A DNA stretch of 64,000 nucleotides from Clostridium sp. UBA701 (lineage in GTDB: Bacteria > Bacillota > Clostridia > Clostridiales > Clostridiaceae), in NCBI GenBank assembly GCA_002298125.1, contig DBMJ01000008.1, positions 15,839-79,838 on the forward strand. Reading direction: 5' to 3'. Position 1 is the stretch's first letter. Every line of letters begins with the position of its first letter. The notes below the pieces were generated by a model. The model had not been told where the DNA came from. It searched no databases and saw only the letters and a list, made by a program, of their open reading frames with translations. A program made the translations under genes and the position numbers. Shown piece by piece: positions 1-7,843 of the stretch.

Positions 1-216
1 TACCCCATCTGGTTTATTCATCATTAGATATATATACTTTCTATAAAATACCTCTTCTCCATTTACTACTATGGAGGATTTCTCTGGATCAAGCTGTAGT
101 GAGCTATCCTTTACAATTTCATCATTTACTACTACAGCTCCTTCCTTTACTAGAGCCTTCACTTCTTTTCTACTTCCATAGCCTAAATTGGATAATACCT
201 TATCAAGTCTTTCCAT
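1..216 (-). CDS. Pseudouridine synthase, RsuA/RluB type (5' part only)
   Basis: Only the first 72 codons are inside the window; the gene runs off the left edge. The N-terminus (MERLDKVLSNLGYGSRKEV) is a typical S4 RNA-binding domain, followed by the junction YLMMNKPDGV that opens the catalytic domain of RsuA/RluB/RluE enzymes. These isomerise a specific uridine in 16S or 23S rRNA. The ATG is preceded by a strong AGGAGGAG ribosome binding site. The catalytic Asp motif lies outside the window, so the exact rRNA target cannot be assigned. RsuA-like is the best guess. Confidence 0.85.
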   Translation of the reverse strand, partial: MERLDKVLSNLGYGSRKEVKALVKEGAVVVNDEIVKDSSLQLDPEKSSIVVNGEEVFYRKYIYLMMNKPDGV

Positions 217-241
217 CCTGCACTCCTCCTCTTTAGTTCCT

Positions 242-2242
242 TTAGGGTTCTACTATAAAGCTTGTCATAGCATAGTCTTCATACCCTGCCTTGCGATGAG
301 AGCTCTTACATAGCACTAAGAGCCTATATTCCCCTGTTGTATATGGTATAAAAGAAAAACTTCTATTTTTACTGTAGCTTTGAACTAAATTCCACTCACC
401 CTGCTCCATGAGGTAAAAAGCATATACCACATCCTTGCCTCCTAGATGCTGAGCTTGGAAGAAGATATTATTATTTATATGAAACTCCTCATTTTCACAG
501 CATAGTGAGGTATTGGTAATTGGCGGTGCCTCCTTAACCTTAAACATCATAGACTTACGCATGTCATATTCTTCTGAGCTTTTTTTGTTCTTTGCATATA
601 TTTCTACAGTATAAAGTCCCGCACATCTTGGACTAATGGTATAGAAGCTTGAATTTTCGTATTCTGTTTCCTCTACCTTATGTCCATTTATTTTTAAAAT
701 ATATTTTAGCTTTACTTCCTTAGTATTCCTGCATACCACCCTAAGCATTATATCCTCTCCAAGATAATAAACGGGCTTAGTGGAGGTTAGTATATAGTCT
801 ATCTCTGCAGGAATAAAATCAAAAACCTCTAAGTAAACATACTCATGAGCATCATACTCTCTTTTTGAATATTTGTGCTTTACACCTATCTCAAGCTCAT
901 AACTTCCCTTATATTCTGGAGTAAATCTCACCCAATTACAGCTGCCATATTCAATTTTCTCCACCACTTCTTCACCCTGTCTTACCATAAAGCAGTATCT
1001 TAAATCAGTACCGCCGCTGGCCATTACAGTGACATTTATGGTATCACCAGTGGTAAGCTTGGAGGCTTTATCTAGTAATATCTGATTTATATGTACAGGA
1101 TATTTGCTTAGTTCATCCACATGAAAGCTTATTGCAGCAGAGCTTTCATAGCTGTTTTCAAAGCTTTCATCCTTAACCCACAGAGTAAGTATATATTCCC
1201 CAGGGGCTTCTGTATTCCATTTGTAGGTGCATTCCTTTATATAGCCGCTGTCTACGCCATAATTACCATCTATTATGAACCGGTATAGTAGATTTTTACC
1301 GCCCTCTACCACAGCCTTTAAGGTAATGCATTCTCCACAGAGTTGAGGGCTAGATAAGTCTGTAGTAAAGCTCTTTATATTTATTTCCCTATAAGGCTTT
1401 ATTATGTACTCCAGTATTGCCCTGTCGTCATATTCCTCCCTTGAATACATATCCCTTGCAAGGCAGAGGAGCTTATATTTCCCAGGCTTTTTTTCAGTAA
1501 AGGACAGCACCTTTCTGCTAGAGTAGTCCTGAAGTACCACCCCTTCTCCCTGCTCATTAAACAAAATAAACTTATAGAGCACCATGCGATGATCCTCGTA
1601 GTCTACCTCTACCTCAAACATCAATTCTTTGTCTACATATAGCTCCTCTGTAATACAGGTAAAGCTACTTATCACTAATGGCTTTAAAGTCTTTACCTCA
1701 TAGCTGACCTCTGCACATTTATCAAATTTATTCGGGGAATTAGGAGCCTTAGCCTCCACCAGCAGCTCTTTTTTACCAACAGAGCCTACTGTATAGGCAA
1801 TATCTTTTTCCCCACCGTAATCCTTTAAAAGCTCCCACTGACCTCCTTCTTTAAGCCAATAGCGGAGTAATACTCCTTCATCTGCTTCCACAGATATGGT
1901 CTGTCTATCACCAGGCTGTATACATTCCTTTCCAATAAGCACCCTTTTAAGCAGGTTTTCCGAAGATATTCCTACAACAAATTCTCTTCTGCAGGAATAA
2001 TCAAAGGGTCTCTTACTATTAGCTTTTTTTGCCTGCACTATAATATTATAGGTTCCATCTTTTTCAGGCATCCATTCTGCGGTGTTTGAAGCTGAAAAAT
2101 CCTTAATAAGCGCCCACTTTCCATCAATGCCCGCCATAAACTTATATTGAAGTCCATCCTCTGCCTGCTCTACCGTAATGCCTATAACAGTATTTGTCGG
2201 TTGAGGACTCTCTTTATCAAATATAATAGAAATTTCATTCAT
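242..2242 (-). CDS. Triple-tyrosine (Y_Y_Y) repeat protein
   Basis: A 666-residue protein built from about seven tandem modules of roughly 95 residues. Each has the same skeleton: a Y-K/R-F strand, a central W or Y-S turn, then G-x-Y-x-L/I-x-V-x-A-K and a terminal Y-D/E-x-x-x-x-x-F-x-V strand. This matches the triple-tyrosine beta-sandwich (Y_Y_Y, PF07495) also found in two-component sensor periplasmic regions. There is no signal peptide, membrane segment or enzymatic domain, so it is probably an intracellular binding or scaffold protein; its ligand is unknown. An upstream in-frame ATG would add five residues, but the GGGGG block sits correctly in front of the ATG chosen here. It lies downstream of a probable minus-strand promoter and just upstream of the pseudouridine synthase gene, with 25 bases between them. 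Confidence 0.75.
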   Translation of the reverse strand: MNEISIIFDKESPQPTNTVIGITVEQAEDGLQYKFMAGIDGKWALIKDFSASNTAEWMPEKDGTYNIIVQAKKANSKRPFDYSCRREFVVGISSENLLKRVLIGKECIQPGDRQTISVEADEGVLLRYWLKEGGQWELLKDYGGEKDIAYTVGSVGKKELLVEAKAPNSPNKFDKCAEVSYEVKTLKPLVISSFTCITEELYVDKELMFEVEVDYEDHRMVLYKFILFNEQGEGVVLQDYSSRKVLSFTEKKPGKYKLLCLARDMYSREEYDDRAILEYIIKPYREINIKSFTTDLSSPQLCGECITLKAVVEGGKNLLYRFIIDGNYGVDSGYIKECTYKWNTEAPGEYILTLWVKDESFENSYESSAAISFHVDELSKYPVHINQILLDKASKLTTGDTINVTVMASGGTDLRYCFMVRQGEEVVEKIEYGSCNWVRFTPEYKGSYELEIGVKHKYSKREYDAHEYVYLEVFDFIPAEIDYILTSTKPVYYLGEDIMLRVVCRNTKEVKLKYILKINGHKVEETEYENSSFYTISPRCAGLYTVEIYAKNKKSSEEYDMRKSMMFKVKEAPPITNTSLCCENEEFHINNNIFFQAQHLGGKDVVYAFYLMEQGEWNLVQSYSKNRSFSFIPYTTGEYRLLVLCKSSHRKAGYEDYAMTSFIVEP

Positions 2243-2275
2243 ATAATCATCCCCCATAACTGCACACCTGATTTT

Positions 2276-2305
2276 ATTATACTATAGTGGTATAATTTGT
2301 AACAA
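2276..2305 (-). promoter_or_regulatory. Probable promoter of the Y_Y_Y gene
   Basis: On the minus strand TTGTTA (2300-2305) and TATAAT (2276-2281) are separated by 18 bases, a good sigma-A match about 35 bases before the start codon. Confidence 0.45.
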
Positions 2306-2324
2306 TACTATATTCGTTTATTAT
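2297..2324 (+). promoter_or_regulatory. Possible promoter reading into the 2383-2537 structured segment
   Basis: On the plus strand TTGTAA (2297-2302) and TATTAT (2319-2324) are separated by 16 bases. It points into the self-complementary segment that begins at 2383. It partly overlaps the minus-strand promoter of the Y_Y_Y gene. The support is the hexamers alone. Confidence 0.25.
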
Positions 2325-2382
2325 ACAGTAATTTTGTTCAATAATGAGGAATTAAATTCAGTTTTCCGCATAAACTATCCAT

Positions 2383-2537
2383 AAGGAGATAGGGCATCTT
2401 GACTCACGTTACTCAATGCAGCTAACATACGCCTATAACTATTGATAACTATCCCTATTATTTTGAACAAATTCACCATACAATGGTCTCCTAAGGATTA
2501 TCTAACCTTTGAAGCATTAAATGGTGCCCTTCTCCTT
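2383..2537. other. Self-complementary intergenic segment, possible structured RNA
   Basis: This gene-free stretch is closed by complementary arms. AAGGAG (2383-2388) pairs with CTCCTT (2532-2537), and AGGGCATC (2391-2398) pairs with GGTGCCCT (2523-2530) with one G-U. That makes 14 pairs interrupted only by a small internal loop. The interior contains a further hairpin, ACCAT/ATGGT near 2490. No reading frame of note is present. The strand is not determined; a weak plus-strand promoter lies upstream. It could be a small RNA or chance complementarity. Confidence 0.35.
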
Positions 2538-2565
2538 CTAAGCACAACTTCATTCCACTAATAAA

Positions 2566-2589
2566 AAGCAGGAGTTTTTTCTCCTGCTT
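2566..2589 (-). terminator. Rho-independent terminator after pgi-yaiI
   Basis: AAGCAGGAG/CTCCTGCTT form a 9-bp stem with a 6-base loop, followed on the minus strand by a T-run. It overlaps the stop codon of the DUF188 gene. Confidence 0.85.
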
Positions 2590-3031
2590 ACTTTATTTTT
2601 CTTTCTATCATATTAGTTAGACATGTTCTTAACCTTTCATTATCCTCTTCTGTACGTTTTTTCGGATTTTGGGTTTTCCCTCCTCCTCTTCTCACCTTAG
2701 CTCCCATATGTCTTTCAAATAGCAGCATATCCATATTTTTATCACTGTAAATCATGCCCTTTGGACTTAAAGCCCCTGCACCCTTACCAAGGGCTAAAGC
2801 AGCCACCCCAAAGTCTTGAGTTACTACTATGTCACCTGCTTTAGCTTCGTTTATAAGCATCATATCTACGGCTTGATAATCACTATCCGCCTTTATTACA
2901 CTTCCATAGCTACTCTTAATTTCATGGGCATAGCTGCAGTATATTCTAAGCTCCAAAGAGTATTTCTTAGCAATCTCTTCAATAATATACCTTCCTGCAC
3001 AGCCATCCCCATCTACCAGTATGCGAGTCAT
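2588..3031 (-). CDS. YaiI/YqxD family protein (DUF188, PIN-like)
   Basis: A 147-residue protein of the DUF188/UPF0178 family. It opens with the diagnostic MTRILVDGDGCAGR (usually VDADACP) and later has IVVTQDFGVAALALGKGA, where the D-x-G/x-A-x-L pattern resembles the acidic centre of PIN-fold nucleases. The biochemical role of this family is not established. The chosen ATG follows an AAAGG site inside the end of pgi, and the stop of pgi overlaps this start region, so the two genes are translationally close. A TTG start six codons upstream is possible but less likely. Confidence 0.8.
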   Translation of the reverse strand: MTRILVDGDGCAGRYIIEEIAKKYSLELRIYCSYAHEIKSSYGSVIKADSDYQAVDMMLINEAKAGDIVVTQDFGVAALALGKGAGALSPKGMIYSDKNMDMLLFERHMGAKVRRGGGKTQNPKKRTEEDNERLRTCLTNMIERKIK

Positions 3032-3032
3032 A

Positions 3033-4382
3033 TTAAAGCCTTTTCTCAAGCTCAGTTTTCATTTCCTCATAGCCTGGTTTGCCTAAAAGTGCGAACATAT
3101 TCTTCTTGTATGCCTCTACTCCAGGCTGATTAAAAGGATTTACCCCTAGAATATAGCCGCTTATACCACAGGCCTTTTCAAAGAAATACATAAGATAGCC
3201 ACAGTAATAAGGCGTAAGTTCAGGAATTTCTATAACTATGTTTGGAACCATGCCATCGGTATGAGCTAAAAGAGTGCCTTGAAAGGCCTTCTTATTTACC
3301 ATATCCATGGTTTTCCCTGAAAGAAAATTTAGTCCATCCAGATTTCCCTCTACCTCTTCAATGATAATATTCTTTCTTGGCTTCTCCACTGTAAGCACCG
3401 TTTCAAACAATTCCCTTCTTCCATCCTGAAGGTATTGTCCCATGGAGTGTAAGTCTGTGGAAAAATCAACAGCAGCAGGGAAAATTCCCTTCTGGTCCTT
3501 TCCTTCACTTTCACCATATAGCTGCTTCCACCATTCACTGAAATAGTGAAGGGATGGTTCATAATTTACCATGACCTCAATATTTTTTCCCTTCCTATGA
3601 AGGATATTCCTTGACACAGCGTATTTATAGCAGTCATTATCCCTTAACTCTGGACTCATATAAGCTTCTCTGGCATCCTTTGCCCCTCTCATAAGCTCAT
3701 CAATATCAATGCCTGCAGCTGCAATTGGAAGTAGTCCTACAGCTGTAAGTACTGAGAACCTTCCTCCCACATCATCAGGTATTACAAAGCACTCATAGCC
3801 TTCCATGTCAGAAAGAGATTTTAATGCTCCTCTTGCCTTGTCCGTAGTGGCATAGATTCTTCTCCTTGCCCCTTCTTTGCCATATTTCTTTTCCATGTAC
3901 TCCTTTAGAATCCTAAAGGCCAGAGCAGGCTCCGTAGTAGTACCAGATTTGGAAATAACATTAACGGATATGTCCATGCCCTCTATAGCTTCTAATAGAT
4001 CACTCATATATGTAGAGCTTATATTGTTTCCCACATAAAATATGGCTGGAGTCTTTCTCTTTTCATGAGGAAGTACATTGTAAAAGCTGTGTGACAGCAT
4101 CTCAATGGCTGCCCTTGCCCCTAGATAAGAGCCTCCAATGCCGATTACTATAAGTGCTTCTGAATTGTTTCTTATTCTATCCCCTGCAGCTTTTATAGCC
4201 TGGAATTCACTTCTATCGTAATTTATAGGAAGATCAACCCATCCTAAAAAATCCCTTCCTGCCCCTGTACCCTGGTGTAGCATATCATGTGCCGTTCTTA
4301 CCACTGGAGCTAAATTGTATAACTCCTCCTCACCAAGAAAGGCATTTAGCTTTGATAGGTCTAATCTTATATTCTTGTTCAT
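3033..4382 (-). CDS. pgi: Glucose-6-phosphate isomerase
   Basis: A cytosolic glycolytic enzyme that interconverts glucose-6-phosphate and fructose-6-phosphate. The protein is 449 residues, the normal size for the short Gram-positive form. Visible family features are the sugar-phosphate-binding segment VIGIGGSYLGARAAIEM, the loop VISKSGTTTEPALAF, the motif DDVGGRFSVLTAVGLLP, and a C-terminal NPFNQPGVEAYK containing the conserved lysine. An upstream in-frame ATG exists, but starting at MNKNIRLDLSKL gives the family length and leaves GAAAGG upstream. It forms an operon with the DUF188 gene. Confidence 0.96.
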   Translation of the reverse strand: MNKNIRLDLSKLNAFLGEEELYNLAPVVRTAHDMLHQGTGAGRDFLGWVDLPINYDRSEFQAIKAAGDRIRNNSEALIVIGIGGSYLGARAAIEMLSHSFYNVLPHEKRKTPAIFYVGNNISSTYMSDLLEAIEGMDISVNVISKSGTTTEPALAFRILKEYMEKKYGKEGARRRIYATTDKARGALKSLSDMEGYECFVIPDDVGGRFSVLTAVGLLPIAAAGIDIDELMRGAKDAREAYMSPELRDNDCYKYAVSRNILHRKGKNIEVMVNYEPSLHYFSEWWKQLYGESEGKDQKGIFPAAVDFSTDLHSMGQYLQDGRRELFETVLTVEKPRKNIIIEEVEGNLDGLNFLSGKTMDMVNKKAFQGTLLAHTDGMVPNIVIEIPELTPYYCGYLMYFFEKACGISGYILGVNPFNQPGVEAYKKNMFALLGKPGYEEMKTELEKRL

Positions 4383-4498
4383 GAATATCAACATCCTTTC
4401 ATCATGCTTATATGTTTTAGATAATCTTCCATTTGTCACTATAGTAGACACAAATTAAATATATGTCAATATTATAGAAAGAAAAATCACAAGTATTT

Positions 4499-4539
4499 AA
4501 AAGAGTGCTTATGATATAAAATACCATAAACACTCTTTT
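4499..4539 (-). terminator. Terminator after guaA
   Basis: AAAAGAGTG/CACTCTTTT plus an inner TTATG/CATAA pairing form a long stem between guaA and pgi. Flanking A- and T-runs would allow it to act in either direction. Confidence 0.75.
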
Positions 4540-4570
4540 ATATTGTATTATTAGGAGTTGGCTAAATTAA

Positions 4571-6103
4571 TTATTCCCACTCGATGGTGGCTGGTGGTTT
4601 TGAGGTTATGTCATATACAATTCTATTTACTCCTTTAACCTCATTTACAATTCTTCTTGAAACCTTATCTAATACCTCGTAGTCAATTCTGCTCCAATCA
4701 GAGGTCATGCCATCAGAGCTTGAAACTGCTCTTAGGGCTACTGTATGACAATAGGTTCTCTCATCTCCCATGACGCCTACGGATTGAATATTAGGCAGAC
4801 ATGCAAAGTACTGCCAAACCTTGCGATCAAGCTTAGCCTTGGCTATCTCCTCACGGAATATAGCATCAGCCTCTCTGGTTATAAATAGCTTTTCCTCTGT
4901 AATTTCTCCTAAGACTCTTATAGCAAGACCTGGTCCTGGGAAGGGTTGACGAAATACCAAGTTCTCTGGTATGCCTACTTCTAAGCCTACCTTTCTAACC
5001 TCATCCTTAAACAGCTCTCTAAGAGGTTCAATGAGGTCAAACTGCATGTCTTCAGGAAGTCCTCCCACATTGTGATGACTCTTTATAACTGCAGAGGTAT
5101 CTGTACCACTTTCTACCACGTCTGGATAAATGGTACCCTGTACAAGAAAATCAATCTGTCCAAGCTTCTCAGCCTCTTCTTCAAAAACTCTGATAAACTC
5201 TTCTCCAATTATCTTTCTCTTTCTCTCAGGGTCTGAAATTCCCTTTAATTTACCTAGGAACCTATCCTGAGCATTTACTCTAATAAGGTTCATATCAAAT
5301 TGTCCCTTAAATATTCTCTCTACTTCGTCACCCTCGTTTTTGCGAAGAAGGCCATGATCTACAAAAACACAGGTGAGCTGCTTTCCTACAGCCTTGTGTA
5401 CAAGTACTGCAGCCACGGAGGAGTCTACTCCGCCTGAAAGGGCACAAAGCACCTTTTTGCCTCCTACCAGCTTTTTAATCTCTGCTATCTTTTCTTCAGC
5501 AAAGGAGCCCATGTTCCAATCTCCCTTAACCTTACACACCTCAAATAAAAAGTTTTTAAGCATGTCTTTTCCAAAGAGGGTGTGCTCTACCTCTGGGTGG
5601 AATTGAACACCGTAAAGCTTTTTCTCCTCATTGGACATTGCGGCTATTTCACACTGTGCTGTAGAAGCTGTAACTACAAAACCTTTTGGAGCCTTTGACA
5701 CAAAGTCTGTATGACTCATCCAGCACTGTCCAGAGTCACCAAGAGCCTTAAAGAGCTTAACCTCATTTTTAAGGCTTACATCCGTCTTTCCATATTCTCT
5801 TATCTCAGCACTTTTTACTTCTCCCCCTAGGGTATGAGCCATAAGCTGATGCCCATAGCAAATTCCAAGTATTGGTATGTCTAATTCGAATATTTCCTTC
5901 TCAATCCTTGGAGAATTTTCACCATAGACACTGTTTGGTCCACCAGTGAAAATTATCCCCTTTGGCTTTTTCTCTAGTATTCTTTTAAGCCCATAGCTGT
6001 AAGGAACTATCTCACAGTATACTCCCCACTCTCTCACTCTTCTTGCTATGAGCTGGTTATATTGTCCGCCAAAATCTATTATAAGTATCAGTTCTCTCTC
6101 CAT
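4571..6103 (-). CDS. guaA: GMP synthase (glutamine-hydrolysing)
   Basis: Converts XMP to GMP with ATP and glutamine, the last step of GMP synthesis. At 510 residues it has the usual two-part layout. The N-terminal class I amidotransferase has nucleophile Cys82 in GICYGHQ and the His-Glu pair in QFHPEVEHT. Then come the ATP pyrophosphatase domain with P-loop ALSGGVDSSVAAVL and the C-terminal dimerisation domain ending in TSKPPATIEWE. It lies 22 bases downstream of guaB, so both are probably transcribed from the guanine-riboswitch-controlled promoter. Confidence 0.98.
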   Translation of the reverse strand: MERELILIIDFGGQYNQLIARRVREWGVYCEIVPYSYGLKRILEKKPKGIIFTGGPNSVYGENSPRIEKEIFELDIPILGICYGHQLMAHTLGGEVKSAEIREYGKTDVSLKNEVKLFKALGDSGQCWMSHTDFVSKAPKGFVVTASTAQCEIAAMSNEEKKLYGVQFHPEVEHTLFGKDMLKNFLFEVCKVKGDWNMGSFAEEKIAEIKKLVGGKKVLCALSGGVDSSVAAVLVHKAVGKQLTCVFVDHGLLRKNEGDEVERIFKGQFDMNLIRVNAQDRFLGKLKGISDPERKRKIIGEEFIRVFEEEAEKLGQIDFLVQGTIYPDVVESGTDTSAVIKSHHNVGGLPEDMQFDLIEPLRELFKDEVRKVGLEVGIPENLVFRQPFPGPGLAIRVLGEITEEKLFITREADAIFREEIAKAKLDRKVWQYFACLPNIQSVGVMGDERTYCHTVALRAVSSSDGMTSDWSRIDYEVLDKVSRRIVNEVKGVNRIVYDITSKPPATIEWE

Positions 6104-6125
6104 GTGCTTCTCCCTTCGTCCCTTA

Positions 6126-7577
6126 TTAATTTACGCTGTAGTTTGGTGCCTCCTTGGTAATAACTATGTCATGAGGATGGCTTTCTCTAAGTCCGGCAGA
6201 GGTCTGAACTACAAAGGTTGCAGTTTCATATAGAGTTTTTAAATCTGCTGAGCCTAAATAACCCATACCTGAACGAAGTCCCCCAATTAGCTGATACAGA
6301 GTATCTGCCACTGGCCCCTTATAGGCAACCCTTCCTTCCACACCTTCAGGAACAAGCTTCTTATTGCCCTCTTGAAAGTATCTATCCTTACTTCCACAAG
6401 CCATAGCTCCTAGTGAACCCATGCCTCTATATACCTTATAGCTTCTTCCCTGATATATCTCAGTTTCTCCAGGAGATTCCTCGCAGCCAGCTAAAAGGGA
6501 CCCCATCATTACCACCTTAGCTCCCGCAGCCAATGCCTTTACAATATCTCCTGAATATTTTATGCCTCCGTCTGCAATAACTGGGATACCATACTTATTT
6601 GCCTCTTCCACACAATCCATAACTGCAGTAAGCTGTGGAACTCCCACTCCAGCTACTACCCTAGTGGTGCATATGGAGCCTGGTCCAATACCCACCTTAA
6701 CACAGTCAGCACCTGCTTCTATAAGTGCCCTAGTAGCCTCTGCTGTAGCTACATTTCCAGCTATGACCTGAAGCTTTGGATATTTTTCCTTTATAGCTCT
6801 TACTCCTTCTATTACTCCTTTAGAATGTCCATGAGCAGTATCTATAGTTATTACATCTACCTCTGCCTCCACCAGCGCCTTTACCCTTTCAAACATGTCT
6901 AGAGTGACACCTACTGCAGCACCACATAGCAGTCTGCCCTGAGAATCCTTGGCAGAGTTTGGATAAATCTTAGCCTTTTCGATATCCTTTATAGTTATAA
7001 GACCCTTAAGGTTATTGTGGTTATCTACTAAAGGCAGCTTTTCAATCTTATGCTTTTTTAGTATTTCCTTAGCTTCTTCAATAGATGTCCCCTCAGGAGC
7101 AGTGATTAAATTTTCTACTGTCATTACCTCTGCAATTTTTCTACTGTAGTCCTTCTCAAATACAATATCTCTGTTGGTAAGGATGCCTACCAGCTTTCCA
7201 TTTATAGTAATAGGCACTCCAGAAATTCTATACTTACTCATAAGCTCTAGTGCATCTTCAATTTTATGATCTGGGGAAAGAAAGAAGGGATTAGTAATAA
7301 CTCCATTTTCCTGTCTCTTTACCCTATCTACCTCTACAGCCTGATCATGAATGGACATATTCTTGTGAATTATTCCTATACCGCCCTCTCGAGCCATGGC
7401 TATGGCCATTTTGGACTGCGTTACAGTATCCATTCCTGCACTGATAAATGGAATGTTAAGCTTTATAGTCTTTGTAAGATATGTATTTAACCTTACATCT
7501 CTTGGTAATATATTTGATGCATTGGGTACTAATAGTACATCATCAAAGGTATAGGCTTGTTTTAATATTTTTGCCAT
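6126..7577 (-). CDS. guaB: Inosine-5'-monophosphate dehydrogenase
   Basis: Oxidises IMP to XMP with NAD, the committed step to guanine nucleotides. The 483-residue protein has an (alpha/beta)8 barrel interrupted by a CBS pair (about residues 90-210). The active-site Cys loop GPGSICTTRVVAGVG is near residue 300, followed by the phosphate-binding GGIKYSGD and the conserved GMGYLGS segment. It is the first gene of guaBA. Its leader carries a guanine aptamer and an intrinsic terminator, so abundant guanine should stop transcription before the start codon. Confidence 0.98.
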   Translation of the reverse strand: MAKILKQAYTFDDVLLVPNASNILPRDVRLNTYLTKTIKLNIPFISAGMDTVTQSKMAIAMAREGGIGIIHKNMSIHDQAVEVDRVKRQENGVITNPFFLSPDHKIEDALELMSKYRISGVPITINGKLVGILTNRDIVFEKDYSRKIAEVMTVENLITAPEGTSIEEAKEILKKHKIEKLPLVDNHNNLKGLITIKDIEKAKIYPNSAKDSQGRLLCGAAVGVTLDMFERVKALVEAEVDVITIDTAHGHSKGVIEGVRAIKEKYPKLQVIAGNVATAEATRALIEAGADCVKVGIGPGSICTTRVVAGVGVPQLTAVMDCVEEANKYGIPVIADGGIKYSGDIVKALAAGAKVVMMGSLLAGCEESPGETEIYQGRSYKVYRGMGSLGAMACGSKDRYFQEGNKKLVPEGVEGRVAYKGPVADTLYQLIGGLRSGMGYLGSADLKTLYETATFVVQTSAGLRESHPHDIVITKEAPNYSVN

Positions 7578-7653
7578 TTATATCCTTCCTTTCATGGGTA
7601 TTTTAATGATTAACTTTCTTCTTTAGCTTTTCTAAAATTAGAAAATAATAACC

Positions 7654-7693
7654 CCAAAAAAATAGCAGATGAACACTAAAAGTGAACATCTGC
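7654..7693 (-). terminator. Riboswitch expression-platform terminator
   Basis: Downstream of the aptamer on the minus strand, GCAGATG and CATCTGC pair. A TT/TT internal mismatch follows, then CAC/GTG around a 5-base loop, and then a TATTTTTTT run. This is the likely off-state terminator of the guaBA riboswitch. Confidence 0.8.
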
Positions 7694-7720
7694 AGGTACG
7701 TAAAAACACCTCAGCGGCTC

Positions 7721-7785
7721 ACTCATAGTCGGGAATTTACGGCTCCCGGTAGATACTCCTTGCCTTATTCAAGGGATATACGAGT
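7721..7785 (-). promoter_or_regulatory. Purine (guanine) riboswitch aptamer
   Basis: Read on the minus strand, the segment has all the purine-aptamer landmarks: the P1 strand ACTCGTATA, a P2 hairpin (CCTTG/CAAGG), the junction GTATCTACC, a P3 hairpin (GGGA/TCCC), and the closing CCGACTATGAGT. The base that reads the ligand (position 74 in the xpt aptamer) is C in GACTAT, which predicts guanine/hypoxanthine rather than adenine. It sits between the guaB promoter and a terminator hairpin. Confidence 0.94.
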
Positions 7786-7813
7786 TAATCCTGATTTACT
7801 TTGCTTTTTCTAT

Positions 7814-7842
7814 ATTTTATTTTAATATGGGAACTTTGTCAA
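7814..7842 (-). promoter_or_regulatory. guaBA promoter
   Basis: TTGACA (7837-7842) and TAAAAT (7814-7819) with a 17-base spacer give an excellent sigma-A promoter. It overlaps the stop codon of the last pilus gene and starts transcription just before the riboswitch. Confidence 0.75.
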
Positions 7843-7843
7843 A

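Noticed and set aside
3350..3562. 70-codon frame inside pgi and many similar antisense frames
   Set aside because: They lie wholly within well-supported genes, lack ribosome binding sites and have no family resemblance.
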